A stretch of DNA of 64,000 nucleotides, from the NCBI RefSeq assembly GCF_004120195.1, contig NZ_SCHN01000021.1, positions 26,813-90,812 on the forward strand, written 5' to 3'. Positions 55,381 through 64,000 of the stretch are shown in pieces. A program made the translations under genes and the position numbers. This stretch comes from Enterovibrio baiacu (GTDB taxonomy: Bacteria; Pseudomonadota; Gammaproteobacteria; Enterobacterales; Vibrionaceae). Under the pieces are notes generated by a model. That model was given only the letters and a program-made list of their open reading frames with translations, searched no databases and was not told the origin of the DNA. Each line of letters begins with the position of its first letter. Positions within the stretch are counted from its first letter, which is position 1.

Positions 55381-58257
55381 TTAATCAACCATGATCTGCG
55401 ATTGCGCAATCATGGCATCGATAACCGCAGTACTGATTTGCTCTGGTGCAACGCCTGTGATGGTGATGCCATAATCGCTGGCAAAATCAGCAACACTTTT
55501 ATTCTCGAAGATGATTTGCTGATCGACATCGCCATTCCCTTCAGATGACACTTGCAGTGTGGCGTTGCCGCTCCCGTTATCGATGAAGTTCAAATACTGG
55601 CCAATGCTCTCTTCATGCTCGTTTTGCAGTAAGTTTGATAGATCGAGCGCATCGTCTGACGTGTTGAAATCACCAATGGTATCGACAGCGGGTGAGGCTG
55701 CTGTTCCAACGTCGTCGAGTTCAAACACAAAGGTGTCTTCTCCCGCACCGCCATAAAGCGTGTCGTTGCCAGCGCCGCCAATGACAGTGTCATCACCCAT
55801 GCCTAAATCAATGGTGTCGTTACCCGCACCACCGTTAATGATGTCGTCGCCAAGCAAACCCAGAAGCACATCGTCGCCACTGTTTCCGTGGATAAGGTCT
55901 GCGTCGTTACCGCCCACATATGTGATGCTGTTGAGGTCGATAATGTCTGACAACCCGCTATTCGCGAGGCCATCGTAATAGTTGTTGATGTCGGTTTCTG
56001 AATTGGCAATAACAATGACCACTTCAGTTTTTGTGCCATCAGTGGCTTGCAACGAAACGGAATCTTGAAGTGTATCGCCGGTTGGAATGGCAGGCAGAAG
56101 GGAAGGGTCAATGGTGTATGTCCAGTCACCATTCACCAAGGTGAGCGTCCCATAACTGCCGGACTCTGTGGTGTTGGCAAAAACTGCGGCCATATCACCG
56201 TCTGCATTGACAATCGACAGGGAGCCCGTCGCTGTAGTTTGTGACAGATCGAGCGCAAGGGAATCGGTATTGTTCCCGATGACGCTGTTGGCAACATAGG
56301 GTTTGTTACCTGTCACGTCGATGACGATGTTTTGCTGTACGCCATTGGTTGCAGTAACAGTAAAGGTGTCTTGCGCCACTTCATCCGTATCTAAACTTTG
56401 GGCTTTATCGCGCTCGAGCGTGTAAGTCCAAACACCACTGACCAAGGTTAAGGTGCCGTATTCACCTTTGATGCTTGTGTCGTTGAACACGGGGACATCG
56501 GTGGAGTCTGGGTCGATAAACGCGACGGAGCCAGAAACGGTCAGTACATCTTCATCACCAATGGAGACTTTTGCTGTTGCGGATTCGCTGTCTGCATCGA
56601 CAAGGTAATAGCTGCCATCATCCGTTTGTACGATCACCGGTGGTGTCCAATCGTTTTCCAGATCAGTGACCGTTGATTGATAGATAAGTTTGCCATCATC
56701 GCTAATGGTGTAAAGGTCGACACCTTCGGTCGCGTTAGCTGTGACATAGACAGGCTGGCCTTCTATGTATCCAGCTGAAGCGAAGTAATGTCCATTGCCT
56801 GTGATGGTGTCAGTAAGCGTTAATGTACCTGAGTCGCTTAACTCATAAATGCTTGCTGATTCGCGGGCGTTGTTGGCATAGATTGCATAAGTTCGACCAT
56901 CCGGCGTGTGATAAAAATTCACCGAGGGTGTACTCCCGAGAGCCGGGGTTTGCGTATCAACCAGCGTTAACTCACCATTATTTGGGTTCACTGAGAAGGT
57001 TTTAATGTTTTCATGAGACGCGGTAACGACAAAGGTGCTGTAGTTATCGAGGGTGATGATATCAATCGCCGATACCGCATCGCCCGCATCAATAAAGTAA
57101 TTGTCGTTCGTTATCTGGCCTGAAACAGGATCATACGTGAGTTTGGATACCCCATCCCCACCTGGGCGTGTCGCAAGAATATACTCTGTGCCGTTTGCGC
57201 CTTCAAAGACAACGTTCTCGCCAATACTTCTTTTCAGGTCTTCCCCGTTGAGGAAGCTCTTTCCACCATTGAAGGACAGTGTTCCAGAGTCTGAAATAGT
57301 CCATGCGGTAATGGATGAGCCACTGTGGGACGTCAAGAAGAGGGTTTCGTTTCCATCAACATTGAACACATTAGACTGCGTGAGGTTTCTTAGCGCGAGG
57401 TTTTCGACTCCTGCAGCAGCAAATGCCGACGTGAGATCGCCAGCAGACGTCGAGATGATCGTGTTATTGGTTGCGTCATAGGTGATGCGGTCGGTTTCGG
57501 TCAGGGTGCCATCGTTGTTCACACGAGAAATGGTCGCAATACCGCCAGTGCCACCTGTTGTGGTCGAAATAACAAAAGGCATATCCGAGACTGAACTCGT
57601 GGTGGTCGTCCGTGTTGTCTGCGTGCCGTTTGAGATGGCCGCATCAGGGCTTGTGAGGCTACTTCCTTCATTTGGGTTTACATCAAAACCAATGAAATCG
57701 ACACTACCGGTTAGGGTGCCAGTAAAAACAGGGGGTTGATCTGGTGCGACGATAGGAGGAGGTAATGGCGAGGTATCATCATCTGTTGTGGGGATAAAGC
57801 GTAATGAAGCACTGATTTCATCATCATCGCCAGCACCTTGATCTGTGGCCAGCGCGCTATCGTCCAGCGCAAAATCGGCAACAACTTGTACGTGTTCACT
57901 GCCTGCTTCAATCAGAGGAGGACCTGTAATGGATGAGCCAATATTGCCTTCACCCGCCTCTGGTGCCGCTTCCTCTTCGTTCAGAGGATCTTCTCCACGC
58001 TCCAATGCTTCAATGATCTGTTGAACATCGGCTGGTAGGTCGTCGATAGCGATGTCTTCGCTACCTTCTGCAACAACACCAAGATCTCCCTCATTGGTAT
58101 TGTCTATTTCGCTGCCGCTACTATTCGTTTCCGTTTTTGAAGGAATGAGGATATCACCCTCTGAAAGGGTTGGATTGTCGGAAGCAATTTGAATAGAACC
58201 ATCAGCTTTTATGATATATGCATTTCCGGATGCTAGACCGAGAACTGAATTCGGCAT
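55381..58257 (-). CDS. Retention-module RTX adhesin (LapA/BapA-like), 958 residues
   Basis: A type I-secreted surface protein. Residues 1-110 resemble the LapA-type retention module: VLGLASGNAYIIKADGSIQI, SEGDILIPS, and DDLPADVQQIIEALERGEDP before a candidate protease site. The usual TAAG-like LapG motif is altered to EAAPEAGEG at 96-104. Residues about 170-555 are propeller-like repeats (SRVNNDGTLTETDRITY, FYHTPDGRTYAIYAN). Two VCBS-type domains follow (GTLTLVSGVWTYTLERD, GTLTLVNGDWTYTIDPS). RTX calcium-binding nonapeptides lie at about 781-850 (GGAGNDTIDLGMGDD), then a C-terminal secretion region. No transporter gene is in view. Confidence 0.9.
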   Translation of the reverse strand: MPNSVLGLASGNAYIIKADGSIQIASDNPTLSEGDILIPSKTETNSSGSEIDNTNEGDLGVVAEGSEDIAIDDLPADVQQIIEALERGEDPLNEEEAAPEAGEGNIGSSITGPPLIEAGSEHVQVVADFALDDSALATDQGAGDDDEISASLRFIPTTDDDTSPLPPPIVAPDQPPVFTGTLTGSVDFIGFDVNPNEGSSLTSPDAAISNGTQTTRTTTTSSVSDMPFVISTTTGGTGGIATISRVNNDGTLTETDRITYDATNNTIISTSAGDLTSAFAAAGVENLALRNLTQSNVFNVDGNETLFLTSHSGSSITAWTISDSGTLSFNGGKSFLNGEDLKRSIGENVVFEGANGTEYILATRPGGDGVSKLTYDPVSGQITNDNYFIDAGDAVSAIDIITLDNYSTFVVTASHENIKTFSVNPNNGELTLVDTQTPALGSTPSVNFYHTPDGRTYAIYANNARESASIYELSDSGTLTLTDTITGNGHYFASAGYIEGQPVYVTANATEGVDLYTISDDGKLIYQSTVTDLENDWTPPVIVQTDDGSYYLVDADSESATAKVSIGDEDVLTVSGSVAFIDPDSTDVPVFNDTSIKGEYGTLTLVSGVWTYTLERDKAQSLDTDEVAQDTFTVTATNGVQQNIVIDVTGNKPYVANSVIGNNTDSLALDLSQTTATGSLSIVNADGDMAAVFANTTESGSYGTLTLVNGDWTYTIDPSLLPAIPTGDTLQDSVSLQATDGTKTEVVIVIANSETDINNYYDGLANSGLSDIIDLNSITYVGGNDADLIHGNSGDDVLLGLLGDDIINGGAGNDTIDLGMGDDTVIGGAGNDTLYGGAGEDTFVFELDDVGTAASPAVDTIGDFNTSDDALDLSNLLQNEHEESIGQYLNFIDNGSGNATLQVSSEGNGDVDQQIIFENKSVADFASDYGITITGVAPEQISTAVIDAMIAQSQIMVD

Positions 58258-58693
58258 TATGCACTCCTGTTGTCCGCGTCTTTAATTTATTTTTATGTGT
58301 AATTTTATTTATCAGAATCTATAAGAAAATTAGCATTAAAATATCGTCCATTCTCCCACTAGACGATTTTATCCATCCAATAAATGAGACTGACGCTTAA
58401 TTATGTTTGAACAGTGTAAATATGGCTGCGCGTTGATATTCAACCTGAACCATAATAAGTCCGTATGTTCTAGACATTTAGATCAGGATGTATCAATGAT
58501 AATGCGTGACTGTAATGAAAAAATGACCTAGGCATTGATTTTATGCCTAATTAATTGGTGAGTGGATATTTGTTAAAAACCCAGTGGGAAATGTGCTGTT
58601 TGGTATTGTTTTTCTGTTGGGTAAGCCCAAGTTTCTGGGTTGATATGTGATGCAATGAATAACGTTATTTGTCCCTGTGTAATTATATTAAAC
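58258..58693. other. Gene-free AT-rich region upstream of the smaller adhesin
   Basis: About 440 bases with no convincing gene. It must hold the leftward promoter of the 958-residue adhesin, but I could not fix one. Confidence 0.5.
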
Positions 58694-58727
58694 ACCCAAA
58701 CAATCTAAACGTTTAGATTGTTCGGGT
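58694..58727. terminator. Bidirectional-looking terminator after the larger adhesin
   Basis: A 17-bp inverted repeat with one mismatch and essentially no loop, ACCCAAACAATCTAAAC / GTTTAGATTGTTCGGGT, 37 bases past the stop of the larger adhesin on the minus strand. Confidence 0.75.
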
Positions 58728-58763
58728 TTATTTATAATGGTGCGTGTTGTTGTTTTGCGCGAA

Positions 58764-61700
58764 TTAATCAATCACAAGTTTTGATTGCATAAGCATGGCA
58801 TCGATGACTGACGTGCTAATTTGATCTGCTGTCATGTTACTGGTGTCGATTTGGTAGGCAGATGCCATGTCGTCAACGCTTAAGTTATCAAACACAACTT
58901 GTTGATTTATGACGCCATCACCATTTTTTGATATGTTCAAAATGGCGTGTCCTTCACTGTCTTCAACGATGTTGAGGTATTGATCGACGGTTTCAGTCGT
59001 TTCACCTTGAAGGAGATCGGTTAGGTTTAGTGTGTCTTCCTGAGTATTAAAATCACCGATATGGTCAACAGCAGGCGCAGAGCCTGTGCCTTCATCGCCG
59101 TTGAAATAAGCAAAAACATCTTCGCCTTCGCCACCTACCAGAATGTCGTTTCCACTTCCGCCTGAGACAAAGTCATCCCCAAACCCTAAATCAATGGTGT
59201 CGTTACCGTCGCCACCGAAAATACGGTCGTCGCCTTCTTGGGCAAGAATGACATTCTCACCCTCATCGCCCTGAACAACGTCGTCATTGTCACTGCCAAT
59301 GTAAGTGACGTTGGCCATGTTGATGATGTCCGACAGGCTGTCATCCGCCGCGGAGGTGTAGAAGTTAGTGATCGCGCTTTCTGATTCCCCAATCACGATC
59401 GTGACGTCTGTCGTGGTGCCATCTGTCGCGGTGAGTGTGATGACATCTTGAACGCTCTGGTTGTCCTGAATAGCATCGAGACGGGTAGGATCAACCGTGT
59501 ACGTCCACATGCCATCGACAAGCACTATCTCGCCATAAAGGCCTGTTTCGGTTGTATTGGCAAAAACAGCGGCCACACCATTCGCGCCCACAACGGACAG
59601 TGAGCCTGTTGCCTTTGTCGGAGTAGCGACGGACACTTGGTCATTAATGGTTTGACCTAAGGTGACCGTTGCCGTATCGCTTTCATTGTTTAGCGAGTTG
59701 ATGGCTTTGTAGGTGAACTCTGTGTCTGTGGTATTGACGCTTTCAGCACTGATACTGGTGACGTTTAGGTTTGAGTTCACCGTTGCTGTGACGTAGAAAC
59801 GTATTTCATCAAATCCATCGGCGTTACTGATGTTAATCGTGGCTATACCGTCGCCGCCAGATGCTTCCCACAAGTTGGGGTAGTCATATTCACCAACGAC
59901 TTGCCCGTTGCGATACACAATGGCGTGTGCTTGACCGTTTGCGGGACGGGTCTCTGAGAAGTTGCCATAAGCACTACTCACCACGATGTTGCTGCTAGTG
60001 ATATCTGAATTGCCTGTAAACTCGATCACCATCACTTCATTGAGCGATGAGGTGAGCTCTCTATCAGCACCAACACCAATGCCACTTTCGCCGGCTTCGA
60101 ATTCCCAGGCGATATTGGCGGGGGTGATCGTGCTGCTTGAGTCCGGTTTAGAGCCTGAGAATGTTCCGCCAGAGACGGTTATCCCGTCTTTTACGACGGT
60201 TGTTTGAGTAGAGCTTGTGATATCACTTGCCGAAAATGTGACGGACGAGCGTTCAGGTTCAAACACGAAAGCGGTGTCATCTGGAAGGATTTGGTCTAAT
60301 GTCACGGCGACTTTGGCGCCGTTATCGTTGAAGTAATACAGCACGCCATCGTTAGGCAATGACGTGATTTGGATGCGCGTTTCAAGCGAATCGGTTAGAT
60401 CTGCGTCATCGACAAGATCTGCTGTATAGGCATCAAGTGTGAACGCAACATCGCCCGTTGAGCTGTCTTCAACAAAGCCTGGTGATGCGGCTTGTGGTGA
60501 CAAGTCGACAATGATGCTCCCTGTGTTTTCGCCTTGCAGACTCAAATCAATGGCTGGCTGGTGGCCTGTCACATCAATAACAATGCTTTGTTCCGTGCCA
60601 TCCGTTGCCGTAAGCGTGAAGATGTCCTGTGTGGTTTCATCATCAGGGATATTGGCAGATTTATCCTTATCTAGGGTGTAAGTCCATGTGCCGTCAATTA
60701 AGGTTAATGAACCGTAAGTGCCCTGAAGCGTCGTGTTCTCGAAGCTTGGGTTGTCGTTCGAGTCAATGTCTGAAATGCCAATGATACCCGACACCGTGAT
60801 ACTGGAATCTTCCGGGTCGCTGCTTTCGCTATCGCCGAAGGTCAGTTTGGTGGTGCTGACAATGCCATTGTCTTCGCCATCACCATCCACCAGATAGTAA
60901 CTGCCATCCTCGGTTTGAACGATGACAGGAGGCGTCCAGTCATTTTCGATATCTGCCACATTGGTTTGGAAAACCAATTTTCCATCTTGGCCGATGGTAT
61001 AGAGATCAACACCTTGGGTTGCATTTGGCATCACATAGACAGGCTCTCCATCAATGTAACCCGCAGATGCAAAGTAGTGCCCAGCGCCAGTGACGGTATC
61101 GGTGAGCGTGAGCTCGCCTGTACCACTTACCTCAAATATGGACGCTTGGCCGCTCGAGCTGTTGGCGTAGATGGCGTAGGTTCGTCCATCACTGGTGTGG
61201 TAGAAATTCACACTGTTGCTCGTACCCTGTGCGACTGTTGCTGTATCGACGAGAGTTAATGCCCCTGTGCTTTGATCAATCGAGAAAATTCTCACCGCGT
61301 CATTAGACGCAGCAGCGAGGAAGCTGTCGTAATTGTCATTCGTGAAGACATCGATGGAAGAGACAGATTCACCTGCGAAGATGAATTCGTTGGCATTCGT
61401 CATCTCACCGGTTTGCACATCATAAGTGAGTTTGGAAATGCCGTCGGTTCCTGGTCGTGTTACGTAGATGTAGTCTGTGCCATCAGCGCCTTCAAACGTG
61501 ACGTTTTCTCTGATATGTCGCTGACCATCTTGTCCAGTAATGTTGGAAATCCCGCCGTTTATGGAGAGTGTCCCTGAATCAGAAATGTTCCATGCAGTCA
61601 GTGATGAGCTATTTTGCGAGGTGACAAACAGCGTCGGTTGCCCATCAATGGTCGAGGCATTGGATTGAGTAAGCCCATTGCCCAACGACGATGCATTGAT

Positions 61701-64000
61701 TCCAAGCGCAGTAAGATCGGCAGTGATATTGCCGTCTGAAGATGTGACGACGGAGCCGGCACTTGGGTTGTATGTGATGCGGTCAGTTTCGGTGAGTGTT
61801 CCATCATTATTAACACGTGATATGAGTGTAGAAACAGTGCCTGCTCCCCATTGTGTCGTAATAACGTAGGGCACACCATTTACGGTCGTCGTAGTTGTTG
61901 TCCAAGCTGGGTTGGAACCGTTCGTGATGACGTCGCTGTCCGCATGAACATTGTTTGTTTCATCGGGATTGATACTGAATCCATCCACATCAACACTGCC
62001 CGTGAAGTTCCCCGTCACGACAGCAGCATCTTGTGTGCCTGTCACAGAAATAGAAATAACCTGAGGCGTGCCATCGGTTGAGGTCAAGGTGATGTTTTCA
62101 GTCACTTCTTGGCCATCATTTAGCATTTGTGCATTTTGGTAGAGTGAATAGGTCCACTCACCATCAACCAGCGTGAGAGAACCATAGTCGCCAACGACGG
62201 TCGTATTGGCAAACGTCAGTTCATCGCCACTGCCATCAATAACCTGCAATACACCTGAGACAGACTGTGAACCAACATCCTCAATCAAAGATGAAACATC
62301 GTCATCATTGATGGTGGTGTCGACGCTAGCAGGTAACGCAGGTTGTGTTTCAAACCCGCCGCCCGACACGCTTGATACCGATACCGTAAACACGTCGTTA
62401 TCCGCTGACTCATTCAACGTATCTTCCGTGGTTGCTACCGTGAAGTTTTGTGACGTTGTGCCCGCTGCAATCGTGACGGTTCGGGTTATAGCGGTGACGT
62501 CACCTGTTTCTGAGGTTTTATGACCAATGACCACAGTGATATTCATGTCTGATATTGGCGCGGATGAAACGGTGAGGGTGTAGTTTGCGTCTTCCCCTTC
62601 ATCGACAGCGCTGTCGCCAGTCAGGGTCAGATTCGGCGCATCGGCAGTGCCGTCGTTAATGGTGGTTTGAACCGCAGCAGGTGCTTCAGGCTGCTTTTCA
62701 AATCCACCACCTGAAATGCTGTCAACAGAGACACTGAAGACATCGGCATCAGTGGATTCATCAATCAAATCATTCGTTGTCGACACATCGAACGTTGTTG
62801 AGGTTGTTCCTGCAAGGATGGTGACATCGCGTGTTTCAGGTGTCACATCACCGTTTTCGGAAGAGATGTGCCCAATCACAATCGAGATGGTCATGTTGGA
62901 TGACGGCGCTTCGGATACTGAAACGGTATAGCTAGCCGCGCTTCCTTCCTCAACGGTACTATCGCCAGTCAGCGTGAGGGTTGGTGCATCAACATCGCCA
63001 TCATTGATGGTGGTTTCGATCGCTGAAGGATTATCTGGCAGCACTTCAAAACCACCGCCTGAAGTACCTGTCACCGAGACTTCAAAGACATCATCGTCGC
63101 TGGTTTCAAGGATAGAATCGTCCAGCGTCGCGACAGTAAAGTCAGTCGATGTTGTGCCTGCTGCAATCACTAGATCACGCGTCACTGGGGTGACATCGCC
63201 ATCTTCGGATGTCTTGTGGCCGACAACGACAGTGATGGTGAGATCAGTCGTTGGAGCTTCTGAAATAGTGAGCGTGTAAGAGGCTTCAGCGCCTTCGATG
63301 ACTTCTGAGTCACCTGTTAATGTCAGGGTCGGTTTATCGGTCGAAGTGGAGTCTTCGTTGATCGTTGTTTCGACTGCTGCGGGATTATCCGGCAAGACTT
63401 CAAAGCCGCCGCCTGCGGTGCCTGTTACCGATACTTCAAAGACATCTTCGTCATTGGTTTCCAGGATGGAGTCATCCAAGGTTGCCACGGTGAAATCTGT
63501 AGATGTCGTACCTGCCGCAATCACCACATCGCGAGTAACTGGCGTGACATCGCCGTCTTCGGACGTCTTATGACCCAAAACAACCGTCACGGTGAGGTCA
63601 GTCGTTGGCGCTTCTGAAATAGTGAGCGTGTAAGATGCTTCCGCGCCTTCAACGACTTCTGAATCACCCGTGAGCGTCAGAGTCGGTTTGTCCGTCGAAG
63701 TGGAGTCTTCGTTGATCGTGGTTTCGACTGCTGCGGGATTGTCCGGCAGCACTTCAAAACCACCGCCTGAAGTACCTGTCACCGAGACTTCAAAGACATC
63801 GTCGTCATTGGTTTCAAGGATCGAGTCATCCAAGGTTGCGACGGTAAAGTCGGTTGATGTGGTGCCTGCTGCAATCACCACATCGCGAGTAACTGGCGTG
63901 ACATCGCCGTCTTCGGACGTCTTGTGGCCTACAACGACAGTGACGGTTAAATCCGTTGTTGGAGCCTCGGAAATGGTTAACGTGTAAGACGCTTCCGAAC
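58764..64000 (-). CDS. Large repetitive RTX adhesin, 5' end outside window
   Basis: At least 1744 residues; the frame is open to the window edge, so the start is not seen. From N to C in view: tandem immunoglobulin-like repeats of about 118 residues (PTLTLTGDSEV..EGAEASYTLTISEAPTTD); a VCBS-type domain (GSLTLVDGEWTYSLY); a propeller-like region (SRVNNDGTLTETDRITYNP, FYHTSDGRTYAIYAN); a further VCBS domain and an inserted beta-rich region; then VCBS, RTX repeats (GGDGNDTIDLGFGDD) and a secretion tail ending MLMQSKLVID. The C-terminal half is paralogous to the neighbouring 958-residue adhesin. Role: calcium-dependent surface attachment or biofilm, by family. Confidence 0.9.
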   Translation of the reverse strand, partial: SEASYTLTISEAPTTDLTVTVVVGHKTSEDGDVTPVTRDVVIAAGTTSTDFTVATLDDSILETNDDDVFEVSVTGTSGGGFEVLPDNPAAVETTINEDSTSTDKPTLTLTGDSEVVEGAEASYTLTISEAPTTDLTVTVVLGHKTSEDGDVTPVTRDVVIAAGTTSTDFTVATLDDSILETNDEDVFEVSVTGTAGGGFEVLPDNPAAVETTINEDSTSTDKPTLTLTGDSEVIEGAEASYTLTISEAPTTDLTITVVVGHKTSEDGDVTPVTRDLVIAAGTTSTDFTVATLDDSILETSDDDVFEVSVTGTSGGGFEVLPDNPSAIETTINDGDVDAPTLTLTGDSTVEEGSAASYTVSVSEAPSSNMTISIVIGHISSENGDVTPETRDVTILAGTTSTTFDVSTTNDLIDESTDADVFSVSVDSISGGGFEKQPEAPAAVQTTINDGTADAPNLTLTGDSAVDEGEDANYTLTVSSAPISDMNITVVIGHKTSETGDVTAITRTVTIAAGTTSQNFTVATTEDTLNESADNDVFTVSVSSVSGGGFETQPALPASVDTTINDDDVSSLIEDVGSQSVSGVLQVIDGSGDELTFANTTVVGDYGSLTLVDGEWTYSLYQNAQMLNDGQEVTENITLTSTDGTPQVISISVTGTQDAAVVTGNFTGSVDVDGFSINPDETNNVHADSDVITNGSNPAWTTTTTTVNGVPYVITTQWGAGTVSTLISRVNNDGTLTETDRITYNPSAGSVVTSSDGNITADLTALGINASSLGNGLTQSNASTIDGQPTLFVTSQNSSSLTAWNISDSGTLSINGGISNITGQDGQRHIRENVTFEGADGTDYIYVTRPGTDGISKLTYDVQTGEMTNANEFIFAGESVSSIDVFTNDNYDSFLAAASNDAVRIFSIDQSTGALTLVDTATVAQGTSNSVNFYHTSDGRTYAIYANSSSGQASIFEVSGTGELTLTDTVTGAGHYFASAGYIDGEPVYVMPNATQGVDLYTIGQDGKLVFQTNVADIENDWTPPVIVQTEDGSYYLVDGDGEDNGIVSTTKLTFGDSESSDPEDSSITVSGIIGISDIDSNDNPSFENTTLQGTYGSLTLIDGTWTYTLDKDKSANIPDDETTQDIFTLTATDGTEQSIVIDVTGHQPAIDLSLQGENTGSIIVDLSPQAASPGFVEDSSTGDVAFTLDAYTADLVDDADLTDSLETRIQITSLPNDGVLYYFNDNGAKVAVTLDQILPDDTAFVFEPERSSVTFSASDITSSTQTTVVKDGITVSGGTFSGSKPDSSSTITPANIAWEFEAGESGIGVGADRELTSSLNEVMVIEFTGNSDITSSNIVVSSAYGNFSETRPANGQAHAIVYRNGQVVGEYDYPNLWEASGGDGIATINISNADGFDEIRFYVTATVNSNLNVTSISAESVNTTDTEFTYKAINSLNNESDTATVTLGQTINDQVSVATPTKATGSLSVVGANGVAAVFANTTETGLYGEIVLVDGMWTYTVDPTRLDAIQDNQSVQDVITLTATDGTTTDVTIVIGESESAITNFYTSAADDSLSDIINMANVTYIGSDNDDVVQGDEGENVILAQEGDDRIFGGDGNDTIDLGFGDDFVSGGSGNDILVGGEGEDVFAYFNGDEGTGSAPAVDHIGDFNTQEDTLNLTDLLQGETTETVDQYLNIVEDSEGHAILNISKNGDGVINQQVVFDNLSVDDMASAYQIDTSNMTADQISTSVIDAMLMQSKLVID
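62300..64000 (-). repeat. Tandem repeats of ~354 bp in the large adhesin
   Basis: Landmarks recur at exact 354-base steps (63031, 63385, 63739), then a 348-base step back to 62683, giving about four and a half units in view. The three units nearest the window edge are nearly identical at DNA level, while those closer to the C-terminus have drifted. The array continues beyond the window. Confidence 0.9.

Noticed and set aside
57101..63987. Many plus-strand frames opposite the two adhesins
   Set aside because: They mirror the Thr/Asp/Val-rich codons of the real minus-strand genes and have no ribosome sites or domains.
62300..64000. Regular repeats that might suggest a CRISPR array or other repeat locus
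   Set aside because: Units are about 354 bp, keep one open frame and encode immunoglobulin-like domains; no short repeats with unique spacers.

Overview
The window looks like a chromosomal segment of a marine gammaproteobacterium, most likely a member of Vibrionaceae. The evidence is the unbroken run ruvAB - cydABX - ybgE - ybgC - tolQRAB - pal - cpoB - nadA, protein sequences close to Vibrio homologues, and marine traits: a DMSP catabolic cluster, BCCT onium transporters, nickel superoxide dismutase and very large type I-secreted adhesins. Enterovibrio or Grimontia would fit, but the genus is inference. No insertion sequence, phage gene, CRISPR array or rRNA was found.

Layout. 1-6.3 kb: the end of a CIO-type bd oxidase with its small DUF2474 partner, an SOS-boxed ruvAB pair, then the cydABX-ybgE bd oxidase operon behind FNR-like sites and a structured leader. 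6.4-13 kb: the Tol-Pal envelope operon, then nadA. 13-19.3 kb: a BASS-family transporter, a two-component system divergent from a secreted GlcG/HbpS-like protein, the RNA helicase DbpA and a UPF0149 protein. 19.4-27.6 kb: a complete ddd cluster (dddT-dddB-dddC, divergent dddR, then dddD) for uptake and cleavage of dimethylsulfoniopropionate with release of dimethyl sulfide.

27.7-41.5 kb: a segment bounded by two identical tRNA-Ser(GGA) genes, with a decayed third copy beside the second. It holds a five-gene operon (NfeD-like membrane protein, flotillin, 1621-residue coiled-coil/MoxR-like ATPase, single-HKD phospholipase D nuclease, TelA). This is a coherent system with no established function and the best candidate for new biology here. 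It also holds a nickel superoxide dismutase operon (sodN, its maturation protease and two accessory genes) behind a strong Fur box, then yehS and a second DEAD-box helicase.

41.7-54.7 kb: a LysR regulator, a SnoaL-like protein, a DyP peroxidase, a chemoreceptor gene broken by a one-base frameshift, and a second BCCT-linked catabolic cluster. That cluster comprises a divergent LysR, RidA, an aldehyde dehydrogenase, an M19 dipeptidase homologue lacking part of its metal site, a BCCT carrier, an unknown 577-residue protein and a DUF3726 protein. Its substrate is unknown; a methylated onium compound is the natural guess.

54.9-64 kb: a 37-residue membrane protein and two paralogous RTX adhesins on the minus strand. 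The smaller has a LapA-type retention module; the larger runs off the window and carries tandem repeats of about 354 bp.
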